Assembly: GCA_964517215.1 (NCBI GenBank)
Contig: CAZFBR010000082.1
Location: 1 to 13,328 of the forward strand
Source: CAZFBR01 sp035353495 [NCBI: uncultured bacterium]
Lineage (GTDB): Bacteria > DAOPZR01
DNA length: 13,328 nt
Direction of reading: 5' to 3'
Positions 1-5,488 of this stretch are shown one piece after another. How positions within the stretch are numbered: position 1 is the stretch's first letter; every line of letters starts with the position of its first letter. The notes under the pieces were generated by a model, which worked only from the letters and a program-made list of their open reading frames with translations, searched no databases and was not told the DNA's origin. The translations under genes and the position numbers were made by a program.

Positions 1-68
1 GGATTCGAAGCACAGAGACCGCTACTGCTTTTCAACATCGACAGGGACAACGCCCAAGTGGCAGTTGT

Positions 69-158
69 ATGTTTATTCTGTTTCCTCCGGCAATTTTACT
101 GTTGCCCTTTATGTCGTGCAAATCATTCACTTGTCCGAATTGCGGAAATGAGGTGTAG
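69..158 (+). CDS. Possible 29-residue zinc-knuckle microprotein, or the end of a longer upstream ORF
   Basis: A short frame encodes a hydrophobic first half (MFILFPPAILLLPF) and then MSCKSFTCPNCGNEV, which contains a CPNCG zinc-knuckle motif. The frame is open upstream to the window edge, so this may be the end of a larger gene. There is no convincing Shine-Dalgarno sequence before the ATG at 69. CPxCG motifs are common in zinc ribbons, usually in pairs, and only one is present here, so a degraded remnant is equally possible. The rest of 1-303 holds a repeat (193-275) and the ribosome-binding site of the next gene; I see nothing else there. Confidence 0.25.
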   Translation: MFILFPPAILLLPFMSCKSFTCPNCGNEV

Positions 159-192
159 AGCATTGCATAATCCATGACGGATGCGGGCATAT

Positions 193-275
193 CGGCGCTC
201 GCTTAAACAGGTCGCCAATATGAGATCGATCAAGTATCTATAACACAATACTGTCGGTGGTTATTGAAACGAACT
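193..275 (+). repeat. Diverged direct repeat, copy A, upstream of the 304-888 gene
   Basis: This stretch aligns with 1010-1095. The first 42 positions align without gaps (29/42 identical) and include the shared blocks TCGCTT, CAATA and GAGATC. Similarity continues weakly with small gaps through a shared GGTTAT. The two copies flank the 304-888 gene about 817 bp apart, which suggests a duplicated unit or a cassette-like arrangement. Confidence 0.5.
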
Positions 276-303
276 GTGGCGCAGAAAAGACAGGAGAATG
301 TCA

Positions 304-888
304 ATGAAAACGGTTATAGGAATATTGGTTATTATAGTCATATGCCAGGGCGTGGCGATAGCGTATCTGCTGTCAAAAGACAATCCAGAACCGGCAGTAG
401 CAACATCAGATAGTTCGACAGTAGCGGTGTCCCGGGCCCGCTCGAGCGCACAGCAGCAATCCGCGCCCGCTCGGCAGGAGAGCAAGAAGTTCGACGGCGT
501 TGGCTATTGGCGTGGGCTTGAGTTTAGGATCGGCATGCCCATTCAGAATGTAAAGGACAAATGGCATGTTAAGCCAATGCCGGAAGGAGGGTCAATATTC
601 TATATGAGTGAAGATAACAATATTAGTTTTGGGACGCCGTGTAATGAATCTTCTGTAACATCAATAGCATTTCGTGAGGGCTGGGAGGTATTTGGGGTGA
701 AAGTAGGTGAAAGACTGGAACAAGCCAAACGAGTGCTCGGAAAACCGAGAATTGCTCGCGATAACATCATAGATGACGACTACATGATGGTGTTCGATGT
801 GAAACCACATTATCTGGAGGTATATTCTGATAACGAACGTGGCAAAATCAACGCGATGGTGTGGGCGGTGATTAGAATTGACGAGTAG
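304..888 (+). CDS. Membrane-anchored protein of unknown function
   Basis: I do not recognise this 194-residue protein. One hydrophobic helix (about residues 3-22, KTVIGILVIIVICQGVAIAY) suggests an N-terminal anchor with the rest outside the cytoplasm. A low-complexity linker rich in Ser, Ala and Gln follows to about residue 60, then a globular domain. That domain has two similar patterns, GLEFRIGMPIQNVKDKW and WEVFGVKVGERLEQAKRVLG, a G-x-x-hG-x-x-x-x-x-h-K layout reminiscent of BamE/SmpA-like repeats; this is only a resemblance. I chose the ATG at 304 over the one at 298 because AGGAG at 292-296 is 7 nt from the former and only 1 nt from the latter. It stands alone, flanked by repeats, with no partner gene. 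Confidence 0.75.
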   Translation: MKTVIGILVIIVICQGVAIAYLLSKDNPEPAVATSDSSTVAVSRARSSAQQQSAPARQESKKFDGVGYWRGLEFRIGMPIQNVKDKWHVKPMPEGGSIFYMSEDNNISFGTPCNESSVTSIAFREGWEVFGVKVGERLEQAKRVLGKPRIARDNIIDDDYMMVFDVKPHYLEVYSDNERGKINAMVWAVIRIDE

Positions 889-940
889 ATACCCGTATTG
901 ATTAGTAGACAAGCATATTCGGGATGTTCGTGTGAAGGAT

Positions 941-1002
941 ACTTGATAATGCACCCCCGCCGTCGTGCCCCGAATCAGCTGCCAGCGAGCGTAACTTTCG
1001 CC
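941..1002 (+). repeat. Degenerate copy of the IS21-type end region (copy 1)
   Basis: It aligns with 1131-1193, about 190 bp away. It starts with ACTTGATAATGCACC, a degenerate form of the IS terminal repeat ACTTGAAAATGCACC. A 44-bp stretch follows that is 35/44 identical between copies and includes CGTGCCCCGAA and GCCAGCGAG. I read it as the remnant of an older related element end lying beside the newer one. Confidence 0.5.
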
Positions 1003-1025
1003 CGATTGTTGGCGTTCGCTTGCAC
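980..1025 (+). repeat. Imperfect hairpin, roughly 15-nt arms
   Basis: GCCAGCGAGCGTAAC near 981-995 can pair with GTTGGCGTTCGCTTGC near 1008-1023, allowing one bulge, a G-T pair and a mismatch, around a 12-nt loop. No T-run follows on the plus strand, so it is a poor terminator. It spans the join between the IS-end-like repeat (941-1002) and repeat B (1010-1095), which makes its origin unclear. Confidence 0.4.
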
Positions 1026-1095
1026 ATAATCTCAATAGGAGATCAATCAATTAGCTAAAGCACGAAGTCTGACAGATACGGTTATGTATCACGCT
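1010..1095 (+). repeat. Diverged direct repeat, copy B, downstream of the 304-888 gene
   Basis: Partner of the 193-275 repeat. Similarity stops close to 1095, which is also the first TG that could be the tip of the IS21-type element. If these sites coincide, an insertion sequence landed in the second repeat and displaced whatever followed it. Confidence 0.5.
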
Positions 1096-1101
1096 GTCGA
1101 A

Positions 1102-1147
1102 GGGCAGTTGAAAATGCACCACCTATGGGCACTTGAAAATGCACCAC
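1102..1147 (-). repeat. IS21-family terminal repeats (two 21-bp copies)
   Basis: GGGCA(G/C)TTGAAAATGCACCAC occurs at 1102-1122 and again at 1127-1147, 25 bp apart. Multiple ~20-bp terminal repeats just beyond istB, with 5'-TG at the extreme end, are characteristic of IS21-family elements. Here they lie about 90 bp past the istB stop. The terminal TG may be at 1095-1096. Confidence 0.7.
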
Positions 1148-1193
1148 TCGCCACCGTGCCCCGAACAAGTTGCCAGCGAGTGTAACGCTCACC
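1131..1193 (+). repeat. IS21-type end region (copy 2)
   Basis: Partner of the 941-1002 repeat. It includes the inner terminal repeat and the subterminal stretch beginning CGCCACCGTGCCCCGAA. It lies between the IS terminal repeats and the istB stop, where the non-coding tail of the element should be. A short hairpin, GCGTT-GTC-AACGC, at 1222-1234 lies between it and istB. Confidence 0.5.
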
Positions 1194-1239
1194 TCCATTC
1201 GTATTGTAATCGCGTGTGCCGGCGTTGTCAACGCGCGAG

Positions 1240-1629
1240 CTACTCGCCCTTGCTGCGATGCTGGAGCCGGTAGCTGCGTCGGGAGCTGCGTCCCTTGATT
1301 TTCAGCAGGTGCGCGTGGTGCAGAAAGCGGTCGAGGATGGCAATGGCAGCGGTGTTGTCACCGAGAACCTTGCCGAAATCCTCCAGCGGCCGGTTGCTGG
1401 TGAAGATAGTCGAGCTGAGTTCATAGCGGCGCATCAGTATTTCGAGGAAGCCCTCAGCGGCGGTCTTCGGCAGGGTGCACAGGCCGAAATCGTCGATGAT
1501 GAGCAGTTCCGGTTTGACCAGCTACTGAACCGCGGCCTTGCGCTGGCCGGTGACTTCCGCTTCGGCAAGGTCCACGGCAAGGTCGAAGGCGCTGCGGTAG
1601 CGCACGGCATTGCCCTGATTGATGGCACT
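1240..1629 (-). pseudogene. istB: IS21-family helper ATPase IstB, 3' fragment with an internal stop
   Basis: The minus strand encodes the C-terminal half of IstB, the AAA+ ATPase that helps the IstA transposase of IS21 elements choose targets. Recognisable segments are AINQGNAVRYRSAFDLA, the Walker B stretch PELLIIDDFGLCTLPKTA, and MRRYELSSTIFTSNRPLEDF followed by ILDRFLHHAHLLKIKGRS. The N-terminal half with the Walker A P-loop is missing, and an in-frame TAG at 1522-1524 interrupts what remains. Homology begins at about 1629, beside the stop codon of the HTH/HD-GYP gene. No istA is in the window. The copy is inactive; IS21 ends lie just beyond its 3' end. Confidence 0.85.
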
Positions 1630-1637
1630 GCAGGATG

Positions 1638-2465
1638 CTACGCTGCCCGTCGCCGATAGAACTTGTCCCGGGCGTCATACACAAAAAGATGGTTATCGTC
1701 CTCAAGAGCATCAAGAAACCCATTGCGTCGGAGGTTCCTGACGAGTGCAGAGACCATTTGCTGATCCAGACCCTTATCAGCGCAAAGCATCGCTATGGCA
1801 GTCTCGACCGTCTTGGCGGGTTTATAGGATCTCGCGGTTGTCAGTGCATCAAAAACATCGCATACTGCGAGCAACCGTGCTTCGGGGGATATTTTGCGAT
1901 CAGCTGGGCCACCGGATAGTCGGCAGTGGTGCTGATCGACAAAGTCCGCGGCGTGCGGATGCTTAGCCATGAGCAACGAAAGGAGGACGCGGCCAGCTGG
2001 TGCGTGTTCTGCCATACGCTGACGCATATTCGTATCATAAATGCGCCTGCTCTTGACGAGTGTCGGATTAACAAAGATTTTGCCGGCATCGTGCAGGATG
2101 GCCGCGACTTTGAGGTCGGTGGCATTGATTCCAGGGACATTGCGCGAGATCCGTTCGACAAGCTCGCCGACTCTGAAACAATGCTGCGCGGTGTATTGAT
2201 CCAGATTGGCAACAACCTGCAAAAGCATCATGCCAACTTGAATGGTCTCGTAATCGATATTTCGTTTTCGACAGAACGCCTCGAGCATCTCGCGGTTGGT
2301 GCGGGTCGGTTCGTAGAGGTTCCTTTCCCACCGATTTATTGTCGAGTAGCTCAGGCCGAGAGACGCGGCAAGACTGGTTTGCGTCATCCCAAGCTGAGTG
2401 CGGATATACCTCAGACCCGTTGGTGTTGGTAAGATTGTGACCCCAGCGGTGGTCAATGTCTTCAT
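1638..2465 (-). CDS. Helix-turn-helix protein fused to an HD-GYP-type phosphohydrolase domain
   Basis: The 275-residue protein has an XRE-like helix-turn-helix at about residues 16-66 (IRTQLGMTQTSLAASLGLS, then STINRWERNLYEPT) and an HD-GYP-type domain at about 80-230. Metal-ligand positions are kept: H95, H125-D126 in LHDAGKIFV, H154, H179-H180 and D203 in CDVFDALTTARSYKP. The hallmark DGxGYP loop is altered to SGGP at 184-187. HD-GYP enzymes usually hydrolyse cyclic di-GMP or related dinucleotides, so I infer a DNA-binding protein that binds or hydrolyses a nucleotide. The start is supported by GGGAG upstream of the ATG. It is divergent from the phosphoesterase operon, and inverted repeats cover its promoter, suggesting autorepression. 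The stop codon lies at the junction with the istB fragment, but the C-terminus looks complete. Confidence 0.82.
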   Translation of the reverse strand: MKTLTTAGVTILPTPTGLRYIRTQLGMTQTSLAASLGLSYSTINRWERNLYEPTRTNREMLEAFCRKRNIDYETIQVGMMLLQVVANLDQYTAQHCFRVGELVERISRNVPGINATDLKVAAILHDAGKIFVNPTLVKSRRIYDTNMRQRMAEHAPAGRVLLSLLMAKHPHAADFVDQHHCRLSGGPADRKISPEARLLAVCDVFDALTTARSYKPAKTVETAIAMLCADKGLDQQMVSALVRNLRRNGFLDALEDDNHLFVYDARDKFYRRRAA

Positions 2466-2487
2466 TTAGCATCTCCCGTCAACAATA

Positions 2488-2532
2488 TAGCAGAATATGC
2501 TACATCGATGGAAATAGCGTTAAATGCTACAT
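2488..2532. promoter_or_regulatory. Paired operator-like inverted repeats in the HTH/HD-GYP promoter
   Basis: TAGCA-N5-TGCTA occurs at 2488-2502 and TAGCG-N5-TGCTA at 2515-2529, with centres 27 bp apart. Both give the direct repeat ATGCTACAT (2497-2505 and 2524-2532). The second site touches the -10 hexamer, so a bound protein would block transcription. The adjacent HTH protein is the obvious candidate ligand. A looser relative, AGCA-TAT-TGCT, lies at 2616-2626. Confidence 0.6.
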
Positions 2533-2558
2533 TATAAGCATACCACAAAAACTGCAAA
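2531..2558 (-). promoter_or_regulatory. Promoter of the HTH/HD-GYP gene
   Basis: A perfect TATAAT (-10) lies at 2536-2531 on the minus strand. TTTGCA (2558-2553), 16 bp upstream, is a plausible weak -35. The predicted transcript starts about 60 nt before the ATG and crosses both inverted repeats. Confidence 0.5.
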
Positions 2559-2680
2559 AGTCAATGACAAAATCACCGCATCAGCGTCGAGAGGAAAGGT
2601 AATATATAAATGATAAGCATATTGCTATAACTGTTCACGAAGGGCTGCAATACTCCCGACGGAATTGTGGCAAGGCACAC

Positions 2681-2712
2681 TATACATATGATGTATATAC
2701 GCGAAATGTATA
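2681..2712. promoter_or_regulatory. Inverted repeat TATACAT-N3-ATGTATA plus a third half-site
   Basis: A perfect 7-bp inverted repeat with a 3-nt spacer lies at 2681-2697, about 90 bp before the first phosphoesterase. A further ATGTATA half-site is at 2706-2712. It differs from the TAGCA/TGCTA sites, so it may bind another regulator or mark promoter elements. The rest of 2533-2785 holds the loose site at 2616-2626 and the 24-bp repeat at 2728-2751; I see no gene there. Confidence 0.45.
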
Positions 2713-2727
2713 GTCGGGAAAATATCG

Positions 2728-2751
2728 GGAATTACGCAACAGATTGAAGGC
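2728..2751 (+). repeat. 24-bp shared upstream element, copy 1
   Basis: It matches 4638-4661 at 20 of 24 positions, including TACGCAAC and TTG(A/G)AGGC. In both copies a TTGRAG hexamer is followed 17 bp later by an ATAAT-containing hexamer (GATAAT at 2767-2772 here). As a promoter, however, it would start transcription inside or just after the ribosome-binding site of the gene at 2786. A protein-binding site is therefore at least as likely for this copy. Confidence 0.45.
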
Positions 2752-2785
2752 AAAACGGTATTTTCAGATAATGAGGAGGCCGGAC

Positions 2786-3568
2786 ATGGCACAATACGCC
2801 TTTGTTATCGGGGATGTGCATGGTCAACACGGCAAGGCGGTGCAGCTATGCAGCGACGCAGCGAGCGCTACGGGGTTGCGTCCGGATACAATATTACAGG
2901 TCGGGGACTTCAATCCTGCGCTCACTCAAGCGGACGTCGAATCAGTCCCTGCGCCGGCACGGTATCGTAGGCTTGGGGATTTTAGTGTGTGGGGTCACCG
3001 GTATCCTGCCGAACTCATTCACATCGGTGGCAACCATGAGCCGGTTCGCATGCTGGAGCCAATTTGGTCAGGCGGCGAGGTCGCGTCCGGGGTGCGCTTC
3101 CTCGGTCGGGCGGGTGTGCTTGAGCGTTGCGGGTTGCGAATTGGCGGGTTGAGCGGGAATTATCGGGCGCGAGATTACGATCAGCCGCTGCCTGTGCTGT
3201 CACCCGATAACAGCAACCGAAAGGGTCTGCTGCACATTCGAAAGTCAGATGTTGACAAGCTGCTTGCTGAACCACCGGTCGACATCCTTTTGATGCACGA
3301 TTGGCCGCGCCGGATCGCGGAGGCATCAGGGTTGCTGTTCGGCCGGAACAACGGTGAGTGTGGCTACCAAGAGGGCGACGCGATTATCGACGCGTTGAAC
3401 CCGCGGATTGTGTTGCTCGGGCACATGCACTGGTTCCGAGACTTTATGGTCGACGGGATGCGGTGTATCAGCATGGGAGCGGTTTGTGATGAGGCTGTGC
3501 CGGCAAACGAACGGTGTGTGATCCTGCGAATTGACGATGTTGGCGGCGTGGAACTGGTGCGCTGGTGA
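2786..3568 (+). CDS. Calcineurin-like metallophosphoesterase (first of a pair)
   Basis: This 260-residue protein carries the full set of metallophosphoesterase motifs: GDVHG (D10, H12), VGDF (D41), GGNHE (N83, H84), LMHDWP (H171) and LGHMHW (H213, H215). They build a two-metal site that cleaves phosphomonoesters or phosphodiesters. The substrate cannot be read from sequence; family members act on nucleotides, cyclic nucleotides, RNA or proteins. There is no signal peptide, so it is cytoplasmic. I chose the ATG at 2786 because GAGGAGG lies 6 nt upstream and the conserved core begins at once (AQYAFVIGDVHG). A TTG at 2744 in the same frame lacks this support. The stop overlaps the next gene's start by 4 nt, so the two phosphoesterases are probably made together. 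Confidence 0.88.
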   Translation: MAQYAFVIGDVHGQHGKAVQLCSDAASATGLRPDTILQVGDFNPALTQADVESVPAPARYRRLGDFSVWGHRYPAELIHIGGNHEPVRMLEPIWSGGEVASGVRFLGRAGVLERCGLRIGGLSGNYRARDYDQPLPVLSPDNSNRKGLLHIRKSDVDKLLAEPPVDILLMHDWPRRIAEASGLLFGRNNGECGYQEGDAIIDALNPRIVLLGHMHWFRDFMVDGMRCISMGAVCDEAVPANERCVILRIDDVGGVELVRW

Positions 3569-4116
3569 AGAAGGTATTCATCGTCGGTGACACCCATGGT
3601 CGCTTGGTTGTGCCGCCCGACGACTGTGACATAGCGGTTCACACCGGCGATTGGATTTCTGAGAGGGAAGCCCTTCGGGGCTATGGTTCGCGCACAGGGG
3701 CGCCGCCGCTGGCACGTAAAATGGATGAATTATACGATTATTGTTTGTGGGGCAACCACGAGTGGGATCTCTCATCGCTGCTCGCGCCGGGGGGCTCGCG
3801 CCGGCGGTTGCACGAGCTGCATCCGGCCGAGTATATCGTGATGATTGAGGGTGTTACGATGCGGTTTTCGCATTATCTGGTCGCACGCGACTCGGCGAGG
3901 CCGATCCCGCCGTATCCCGAAGAGCTACTACCGCAGGTATACGAGGAATACCTCGGGAGAGGTTGGCAGGTGGTAGCATACGGGCACTCGCATCGCGCGC
4001 GGAACGACGTGGTGAAGAAAGTCCATTTCGTTGACGTTGGATTCGGGCACGATGGCGATTATTGCGTATTGATCGTTGACAACGGCGAGGTGCGGGTTGA
4101 TCTGCGCCGCGTGTGA
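3565..4116 (+). CDS. Calcineurin-like metallophosphoesterase (second of a pair)
   Basis: A compact 183-residue phosphoesterase with all core motifs: GDTHG (D9, H11), TGDW (D29), GNHEW (N64, H65), FSHY (H103) and GHSH (H141, H143). It is shorter than its neighbour and clearly different in sequence, so the pair is not a recent tandem duplication. The start is a GTG at 3565 that overlaps the preceding TGA (GTGA), with no strong Shine-Dalgarno of its own, which fits translational coupling. It has no signal peptide or membrane segment. Its size and layout resemble small YfcE-like and phage-borne phosphoesterases; the substrate is unknown. A shared or sequential pathway with the first enzyme is inference from the overlap. 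Confidence 0.87.
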   Translation: MKKVFIVGDTHGRLVVPPDDCDIAVHTGDWISEREALRGYGSRTGAPPLARKMDELYDYCLWGNHEWDLSSLLAPGGSRRRLHELHPAEYIVMIEGVTMRFSHYLVARDSARPIPPYPEELLPQVYEEYLGRGWQVVAYGHSHRARNDVVKKVHFVDVGFGHDGDYCVLIVDNGEVRVDLRRV

Positions 4117-4144
4117 TCGCGGACACAGCGGACAGAGAGCGGCC

Positions 4145-4538
4145 ATGAAGCAGGAATTGCAAGACGAATTGTATGGCAAGTATCCGAAGATTTTCCGCCA
4201 GAAGGACCTGCCGATGCGGAGACCTGCATGTGTTGGGGATAGATTGTGGCGATGGCTGGTATGGGCTCATTGACCGGCTGTGCGCGGCGATCCAGGCCCA
4301 CGTTGATAACAGGCAAGGGAAGATCCAGCAGGTCGAAGCACTACAGGTCAAGGAAAAGTTCGGGACCTTGCGGTTCTATGTGTCAGGTGCAGATGAGGCC
4401 GTTAACATGATGATAGGCAGAAGTGTGTATCAGTCCAGCATCACCTGCGAGGTGTGCGGGGCGACCGAAGGTGCAAAGACAAGCAATAAGGGGTGGATGA
4501 AGACGCTCTGCAGGGGTTGTCGGGTGAACGGGAAGTAA
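4145..4538 (+). pseudogene. Phage-type zinc-knuckle protein, broken by two apparent single-base losses
   Basis: Three reading frames together encode one recognisable protein. Frame 1 from the ATG at 4145 gives MKQELQDELYGKYPKIFRQ up to about 4218. A short stretch at 4219-4238 in another frame gives ETCMCWG. From 4239 a third frame gives IDCGDGWYGLIDRLC, then VKEKFGTLRFYVSG, and ends with CEVCG and CRGC, a probable zinc knuckle. This order matches a family of uncharacterised phage and bacterial proteins I recognise by its GDGWY and KEKFG..RFY motifs. Restoring one G at 4218-4219 and one G in the run 4235-4238 would give a 131-residue protein. Both lesions are in G runs, so sequencing error is as likely as true decay. 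It follows the phosphoesterases by 28 nt and is probably in their operon. Confidence 0.75.
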
Positions 4539-4637
4539 TTGATCAGGGGGAAGGAGGGCGGTAATTGTGCGAGTTGAAATGTGCCATATTGTAAGGGGGA
4601 TGCAAAAATAGGTGCATTGTAACGTGCTGAAATGTGA

Positions 4638-4682
4638 GGAAATACGCAACGGTTTGGAGGCGCGATTGTGTTTTGGTATAAT
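4638..4682 (+). promoter_or_regulatory. Promoter of the recombinase operon, with 24-bp element copy 2
   Basis: TATAAT at 4677-4682 is preceded by TGG, giving an extended -10. TTGGAG at 4654-4659, 17 bp upstream, serves as a weak -35. Overlapping it, 4638-4661 is the second copy of the 24-bp element also found at 2728-2751. The predicted transcript starts near 4689, leaving a leader of about 270 nt. Confidence 0.6.
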
Positions 4683-4688
4683 GTAAAT

Positions 4689-4957
4689 GTCGGCGGACAG
4701 GGCAGCATGGCAACGTCGTCGCCAACGGTCAAAAGTATTGCGGCACTGCAGTCAAAAGAGATAGGCCCCCCAACAACATAGTAGCTGCAACAATGGGACA
4801 ATATTGTCCCGTTGCCTAGCGCGGTATATTGCCGCGTATGGAGCAGCCGGGGGGATGGAAACGAGTATGGTGGTTGGGGTGCTCAGCATTGATACAACAA
4901 GTATGCAACGGGTGGGTATCTTGTTGGAACGATAATGTGCAGAGGAGAAATTGAGAA
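4689..4957 (+). other. Long leader of the recombinase operon with palindromes and short ORFs
   Basis: This gene-free stretch holds three inverted repeats: TGGCAACG-T-CGTCGCCA (7/8 paired) at 4708-4724, the perfect palindrome at 4795-4810, and CGCGG-N7-CCGCG at 4820-4836. Two tiny frames fall in it. The frame at 4838-4954 has 38 codons and ends 3 nt before the next ATG. The frame at 4855-4935 has 26 codons, with GGAG 11 nt upstream. Either could be a leader peptide, but nothing shows that they are translated. Confidence 0.45.
4795..4810. promoter_or_regulatory. Perfect 16-bp palindrome GGGACAATATTGTCCC
   Basis: The palindrome is exact with no spacer. Its flanks GCAAC (left) and GTTGC (right) are also complementary once a 3-nt AAT offset is allowed. 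It lies in the leader about 110 bp downstream of the predicted start site. It could be a dimeric repressor site acting as a roadblock, or a recombinase-related binding site. No T-run follows, so it is not a terminator. Confidence 0.55.
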
Positions 4958-5488
4958 ATGTCAAGCAAAAAGCGCTATCGCGAAGATGATAACACGTTTA
5001 TGTTTGGTGATCCATATGAATGCGCACCTACACCGGCCGAGGAGTTAGATGGCATTCATTGGTCATGTCGCAAAAAGGAATTTCTTGAAGCATTTGCGGG
5101 CAAGGAATTGACAGATGATTTCAAGAAATATTCGGCAAAGAATGTGGAAGAGTTAATTACTATGCAGGAACGGCGGCCGAACGCAGAAAATGTTAGCGAG
5201 ATGGACGCGGCATATACTAAGGATATGCTGCAGCAAGCATGCAACATCACCGTCACGGCTGACGATCACCCGGAGATCCAGCGCCGACATGTGCGCATGC
5301 TGCGTTATCACGAGAGCCTCGGCTGTGAATTCACCTGGCCAACAACAGATGACGACGCCGTCAAACTGATCCGCAAGCTTAGCCATGATGCACACCACGC
5401 GAGCATCGAGATGGTTGAATCGTTGAGCCCAAACACAGAGCGTCTGCTTGGGCGATATGCCGAAATTGCGAGGAGGGTGTCCAAATGA
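4958..5488 (+). CDS. Unrecognised 176-residue protein coupled to the serine recombinase
   Basis: I do not recognise this protein. It is hydrophilic and strongly charged, with no signal peptide, membrane segment or clear helix-turn-helix. Acidic clusters (TTDDDAVK, YREDDNTF) alternate with basic helical segments, and it ends in a predicted helical stretch (ERLLGRYAEIARRVSK). GAGGAG lies 10 nt before the ATG. Its TGA overlaps the recombinase ATG by 4 nt (ATGA), and the recombinase Shine-Dalgarno GAGGAGG lies within its last codons, so the two are probably made together. That pairing suggests an accessory or directionality factor for recombination, or a control protein; this is inference from position only. 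Confidence 0.75.
   Translation: MSSKKRYREDDNTFMFGDPYECAPTPAEELDGIHWSCRKKEFLEAFAGKELTDDFKKYSAKNVEELITMQERRPNAENVSEMDAAYTKDMLQQACNITVTADDHPEIQRRHVRMLRYHESLGCEFTWPTTDDDAVKLIRKLSHDAHHASIEMVESLSPNTERLLGRYAEIARRVSK

Noticed and set aside
941-1051. Integron attC site after the 304-888 gene
   Set aside because: The gene-plus-repeat layout and hairpin suggest a cassette, but the outer RYYYAAC and GTTRRRY boxes are absent and the AAC/GTT pair is only 12 nt apart, near the loop. No integron integrase is in the window.
1216-1659. Plus-strand 147-codon frame
   Set aside because: It is the shadow of the istB remnant on the minus strand.
4687-4764. 25-residue frame at the start of the recombinase leader
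   Set aside because: The predicted transcript starts at or after its ATG and there is no ribosome-binding site.
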